Shown piece after piece: positions 60,599 through 64,000 of a stretch of 64,000 nucleotides of DNA. The position numbers were made by a program, and so were the translations under genes. The notes under the pieces are model-generated. The model searched no databases and had not been told where the DNA came from. It saw only the letters and a program-made list of their open reading frames with translations. Origin of the DNA: Planctomycetota bacterium (GTDB lineage: Bacteria > Planctomycetota > UBA8742 > UBA2392); contig JAHBXZ010000001.1 in NCBI GenBank assembly GCA_019636215.1, positions 319,694-383,693 of the forward strand, written 5' to 3'. Positions within the stretch are counted from its first letter, which is position 1. Every line of letters begins with the position of its first letter.

Positions 60599-61006
60599 AT
60601 GGACCCGGAAGAACAGGCCCGCACACTGCTGAAGGCCAAAGGCCTGCGCGTAACCGGCAAGCGCGTCGCGCTGGTAAACGCGCTTATGCGCGCGGGCGAA
60701 CCCGCCAGCCTGGAGACCGCCCACAAACTGTGTGGCCAACCCGGTGGCGACCAGGCCACGGTGTACCGCAACCTGCAATCACTGGCCGAAGCCGGCCTGC
60801 TGCGCGTGGTCAAGGGTGTGGGCCGCCGCGAGATGTTTGAGCTCGCCGCGCACCAGCACGGGCACGCGCACCTGGCCTGCACCAAGTGCGGGCGTGTGGA
60901 GTGCACGGAGATCAGGGACCTTCCCGCCAAGCCAAGCAAGCCCAACGGCTGGGCGATTACTGATGTAAGCGTAACAGTATGGGGCCTGTGCCCCCAATGC
61001 CGATAG
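60599..61006 (+). CDS. Fur-family metal-responsive regulator
   Basis: A 135-residue Fur-superfamily repressor. The N-terminal winged helix includes LRVTGKRVALVNALM and the DNA-contact QATVYRNLQSLAEAGLL. The dimerisation domain contains HQHGHAHLACTKCGRVEC and a closing CPQC, giving the two Cys-x2-Cys pairs of the structural zinc site. The C-terminus ends right after the second pair and is short. Whether it senses iron, zinc (Zur) or peroxide cannot be read by eye. The CobW GTPase at 44 is a possible Zur target but is 60 kb away and shows no visible box. A CAU tRNA follows on the opposite strand. Confidence 0.92.
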   Translation: MDPEEQARTLLKAKGLRVTGKRVALVNALMRAGEPASLETAHKLCGQPGGDQATVYRNLQSLAEAGLLRVVKGVGRREMFELAAHQHGHAHLACTKCGRVECTEIRDLPAKPSKPNGWAITDVSVTVWGLCPQCR

Positions 61007-61060
61007 CGCGCCACCACAAGCAGGCAGGAACTTTCGGCGGCAACAGGCAACCGTGCAGAA

Positions 61061-61136
<76 letters not shown>

Positions 61137-61324
61137 ACAGATTTCAATCACTCGCAGGTCGGACGCAATCCCCTGCCCAATAGCCATTTATAGCCACATC
61201 CCAGACAGGCGTCGTCAATTTTGTTCACACCCTTGGCCGCCCTCGCTGGATGGCCATTTGCTTGTTTGCATTCGGAATCATGTAACATTGCTGTAACCAC
61301 TTTTTTCAACGAAAGGCGGTTTCC

Positions 61325-62665
61325 ATGCCCAAGCCTCGCGCAAAGCCTCGGGTTCGACAGTGGAACGGCGACTGGTTCCTCTTTTATCGCGAGAACGGTG
61401 GCTACGGAAGCGAACGTCGCATCAAGTGCTCGGAGCACGGCTACACCTCCGCTGCCGCTCGCAGGCGAATGGTGAAGGAGTATTGCGAAAAGGAGGAGCA
61501 GGAAAGAGCGGAGATGCGCTTGCGAGGCGCGGGGGTTGCCTACGACACACCCCTCATCAAGGCGCTGGAAGCCTACCTGTCCAGCATCACCGCTCGCGAG
61601 GAAGCGCGTAGGCTGAACCCAGAGGGCCGAGAAGGACTAACGACCGAATCGGCACGACAGGTGCGCTTCACGATTGAGGACTTCATTCAGTGGCTAAGGA
61701 AGATTGGCAAGGCGAACCTGACGACGGGAGGAATGGATGCTCCGACCTTGCAGGACTACTTCCAGAAGCTCGCGAGTGAAGACGCCGTTCGCGGCGAAGC
61801 AAAGGTCAAGCGCAGCGTTTCGACGCTCAACAAGCACAAGCGACACGTAAAGGGGGCGCTGAACCATCTCAATGAGAGGCGTCCACGCCTGTTCCCGGAT
61901 TTCGACATTTTCAAGAAGCCGCTTCGTCAGGTGTCGGGGGAGATGCAGGATCCTCGTGCGTTCGGCCACCAGGAACTGAGCAAGTTCCTGGGGAAGGCAA
62001 TTGAACACGAGGTCAACGCGATTCAACGGCTTTACCAAAACGTCGAGCCGGAAAACCGAGCGCGGCGTGGGCGAACCTCAGCGGAGACGCCCGTTAGCCT
62101 AGTTTTCGTGCTCTTGGCCCTTACCGGCGTCAGGCAAAGCGAGGCTCTGAACCTGAAGTGGGAGAGTATCGATCCGTACCGGGGGATTCTACGCTTCAGA
62201 CGGACCAAGACTGGACCGCTGCGAGTGCTGCAACTGCGCAGTGCACCGGAGGCGGTGATCGCACCCAAGCTAGCAGACTTGTTGACCGTCCTCTATCAAC
62301 TCGCAAAGCGATCGCCCAGCCGCGCCAATGGTTACGTGCTGCCGCACGGGAGTAGGCTGACGCCTTACTTCCCCCGCAAGAAATGGGAACGGATAGACAC
62401 GGAAGCCGGACTGTTCCGCATCACACCTCAGGCGCTACGCCAGAACTTCTGTTCGTACTGCGCGTCCATGAACGTTGACTCGGCTGTCGCAGCAATGTGG
62501 TCGGGTCACAAGCCAGCGGTGGCGGAGAGGTACTATCGCACGCTGGTCCCAGCCCGCCTGTTTTCACAGTCCTTTGAAGCCGCAATGGGCCTAGAGACCG
62601 GCATCGACCGGCTCATTGACATACTCGGCAAGGCGCACGGAGTGTGGCCTCCGGGAATTCGGTAG
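61325..62665 (+). CDS. Tyrosine recombinase/integrase
   Basis: A 446-residue phage-type integrase. The N-terminal part (to about 110) includes an Arg-rich region, a SAM-like core-binding domain follows, and the catalytic domain begins near 255. Arg270 (LALTGVRQSEALNLKW), Lys295 (FRRTKTG), Arg372 (TPQALRQNF), His395 (WSGHKP) and Tyr404 (ERYYRTL) fit the recombinase set. The usual His of HxLR is Gln369. It starts 188 bases past the 5' end of the CAU tRNA and marks lower-GC DNA reaching the window edge, consistent with an island. No att repeat was found in the window. Confidence 0.9.
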   Translation: MPKPRAKPRVRQWNGDWFLFYRENGGYGSERRIKCSEHGYTSAAARRRMVKEYCEKEEQERAEMRLRGAGVAYDTPLIKALEAYLSSITAREEARRLNPEGREGLTTESARQVRFTIEDFIQWLRKIGKANLTTGGMDAPTLQDYFQKLASEDAVRGEAKVKRSVSTLNKHKRHVKGALNHLNERRPRLFPDFDIFKKPLRQVSGEMQDPRAFGHQELSKFLGKAIEHEVNAIQRLYQNVEPENRARRGRTSAETPVSLVFVLLALTGVRQSEALNLKWESIDPYRGILRFRRTKTGPLRVLQLRSAPEAVIAPKLADLLTVLYQLAKRSPSRANGYVLPHGSRLTPYFPRKKWERIDTEAGLFRITPQALRQNFCSYCASMNVDSAVAAMWSGHKPAVAERYYRTLVPARLFSQSFEAAMGLETGIDRLIDILGKAHGVWPPGIR

Positions 62666-62666
62666 T

Positions 62667-64000
62667 CTAGCGGACCAGTTTCATTGCGTCCCAGTCCGAG
62701 AACCTGTGTAGTGGATCGCAGAGCCGCTGCATTGCGGCGCTGTGGGTCTGTCCGACCAACACGCCGTGCACTCTGGCGTTCTTCTCGGTGCACGCATGTC
62801 GCAGGAACTTCGGAACTTCTACAGGCACGTCGAACTCGCCATCGCTCACCAGCACGATGTCGGCTTTGTTCCATCCCTCTCGGTGTAAGCGATCTGCGGC
62901 CTTGGTCAACGGTGCGGCCACGTCGGTTCCGCCGTCGAATGACATGGCGAGAAAGGACAGCAACTTTTCTAGCCCCTCAGGCTTCAAGGAAAGTTCATGC
63001 TCCGTCACCTGCCCCGGCCCGCTAAATGCGTAGAGATAACATTGCCGTAGTTCCGCGTGTGCAGTCCGCACAGCTTCGAGAACCAGTGCCTTTGCCACCA
63101 TCTCAGGTGCGCCCTTCATCGAGCCTGAAGTGTCCAAGCAGAAGATGATTGGGCCTCGTTCAAGCTTTTGCCGGGTAGTCGGCTTTAGAGTTCCTTCCTG
63201 CGAGGGCTCTTCTATCTCAACTCGCTCGGTTGCAACGCCCTCCACTCGATAGGTCAGAAGAGACCTCTCCGCACGCCGTGCGTGCCAGAGCACTTTGAGT
63301 GTCGGGTGGGTCAGGAGTACGGCTTCGCTTGGCAACATCCGGGCAATAGCGTCAGATCGCTCGATGCCCCGCGTTTCTGATGGTACATGCGGCGTCCACA
63401 CCTCACGTAGTTCTTCCCGCACTCGGCGGACCGGTTGGTAGATGACTTCGGACGTGGCGGGATCATCCTCCCGCACGGTCTGGACTCTACCGAGCGCACG
63501 CACGATCTCTCTGAGTTGAGGGAGTTGCCGTAACAAGTCGGCCAGTTTTTTTGCCTCAAGCCACCCCCGCGACTTGAGCACGCCAAGACTCAGGTCCCGA
63601 CCTAGCCCGGTCATCAGTCCGAGTTCCCCGAAGACTTCGGAAATCTCTCGCCACATCGACAGGAGCGATGCCCAGCGTTTCTTTATCGAGCCTGCCGCAC
63701 CTTCGCTCCAAGTCGGGGCCTGGGAAATCTCTGCCTGACTGTGAAGCGCATCCAAGTCCTGCTGCGTGAGAGCCTCGGGCTCCGGGCCTGTCTCATCTCC
63801 TTCTTTTGGCTCGGGTGACGCTTCGTTCTGATCTTGCGTCTTTCGAGCCTGTGCAGCCGCCCTGCGCCGCATCTCCTCGATCTTCCGCAACTCGTGCAGT
63901 TGGCGTTCGACTGCGGTCCGAAACGAAGTGTCTCCACTGGCCACGGCATCTAGCAGTGAGTCGAGGACTGCGTCAACCAGCTCAGTCTGTTCGCGGCAGT
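62667..64000 (-). CDS. viaA: ViaA-like VWA-domain protein (5' end beyond window)
   Basis: The frame is open to the window edge, so the gene is probably truncated here; a GTG at 63944 is the only start seen inside. At least 425 residues. The N-terminal two thirds are helical with charged stretches (LLRQLPQLREIVRALGRVQ, then HPTLKVLWHARRAERSLLTYRVEG), followed by a VWA domain: FCLDTSGSMKG (MIDAS), MSFDGGTDVAAPL and VLVSDGEFDVP. The order matches E. coli ViaA, which works with the MoxR-type AAA+ ATPase RavA. A RavA-like gene would be expected just beyond 64000. The tail-to-tail spacing with the integrase is one base. Confidence 0.85.
   Translation of the reverse strand, partial: CREQTELVDAVLDSLLDAVASGDTSFRTAVERQLHELRKIEEMRRRAAAQARKTQDQNEASPEPKEGDETGPEPEALTQQDLDALHSQAEISQAPTWSEGAAGSIKKRWASLLSMWREISEVFGELGLMTGLGRDLSLGVLKSRGWLEAKKLADLLRQLPQLREIVRALGRVQTVREDDPATSEVIYQPVRRVREELREVWTPHVPSETRGIERSDAIARMLPSEAVLLTHPTLKVLWHARRAERSLLTYRVEGVATERVEIEEPSQEGTLKPTTRQKLERGPIIFCLDTSGSMKGAPEMVAKALVLEAVRTAHAELRQCYLYAFSGPGQVTEHELSLKPEGLEKLLSFLAMSFDGGTDVAAPLTKAADRLHREGWNKADIVLVSDGEFDVPVEVPKFLRHACTEKNARVHGVLVGQTHSAAMQRLCDPLHRFSDWDAMKLVR

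Overview
The window is high-GC bacterial chromosome and most resembles a member of the Planctomycetota. That placement is inference from gene content: a membrane-anchored giant protein built of carboxypeptidase-regulatory-like modules, several exported HEAT-repeat proteins, lipoproteins with Gly/Ser linkers after the lipobox, a fused alpha-beta 2-oxoacid dehydrogenase E1, and many short dispersed repeats. No rRNA or species marker is present.

Layout. 44-2235: a zinc-type CobW GTPase and a TPR/SEC-C protein. 2354-2596: repeats. 2613-6982: a hypothetical gene and two tandem exported paralogues of unknown function. 7207-12136: glutamate dehydrogenase, an Rrf2 regulator, YjbQ, a small membrane protein, MgtE and an exported protein. 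12177-18373: GlnE, tRNA-Pro, MtnA, an HTH protein with its partner, and a SpoU RNA methyltransferase. 18436-24316: envelope proteins, including a 12-repeat solenoid. 24546-29312: QueA, TatC, a KdsC-like phosphatase, a PIG-L deacetylase and a ROK-like protein. 29513-37379: a six-gene Cus/Czc-type heavy-metal efflux operon with YHS and His-rich accessory proteins. 37380-42414: RNase R and a CPA2 antiporter carrying EIIA and TrkA domains. 43169-53720: exported HEAT proteins, a glycosidase-like lipoprotein, a protein-arginine deiminase and a ferritin-like protein. 53728-54106: a dense cluster of repeats. 54190-56323: two lower-GC accessory genes (PIN and DUF6602). 56355-61136: E1 dehydrogenase, small membrane proteins, ArfB, a Fur-family regulator and a CAU tRNA. 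61325-64000: a tyrosine recombinase and a ViaA-like VWA protein, again of lower GC.

The most striking gene is 48760-50817. It encodes a lipoprotein with a PKD domain followed by the middle and catalytic domains of animal-type protein-arginine deiminases (PAD), with the whole Asp/His/Asp/Cys catalytic set in place. It is divergent from a glycosidase-like lipoprotein across a promoter region holding two related palindromes, which suggests co-regulated surface proteins.

Other notable points are a 91-residue in-frame insertion in the E1 gene flanked by two copies of a dispersed repeat, heptameric tandem repeats (GGGCATA, CCCAAAA, GACTGCC) at several intergenic sites, repeated double-hairpin elements, a degenerate receiver-like domain inside an exported HEAT protein, and a 26-residue solenoid repeat. 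All calls come from reading the sequence; no database search was run.
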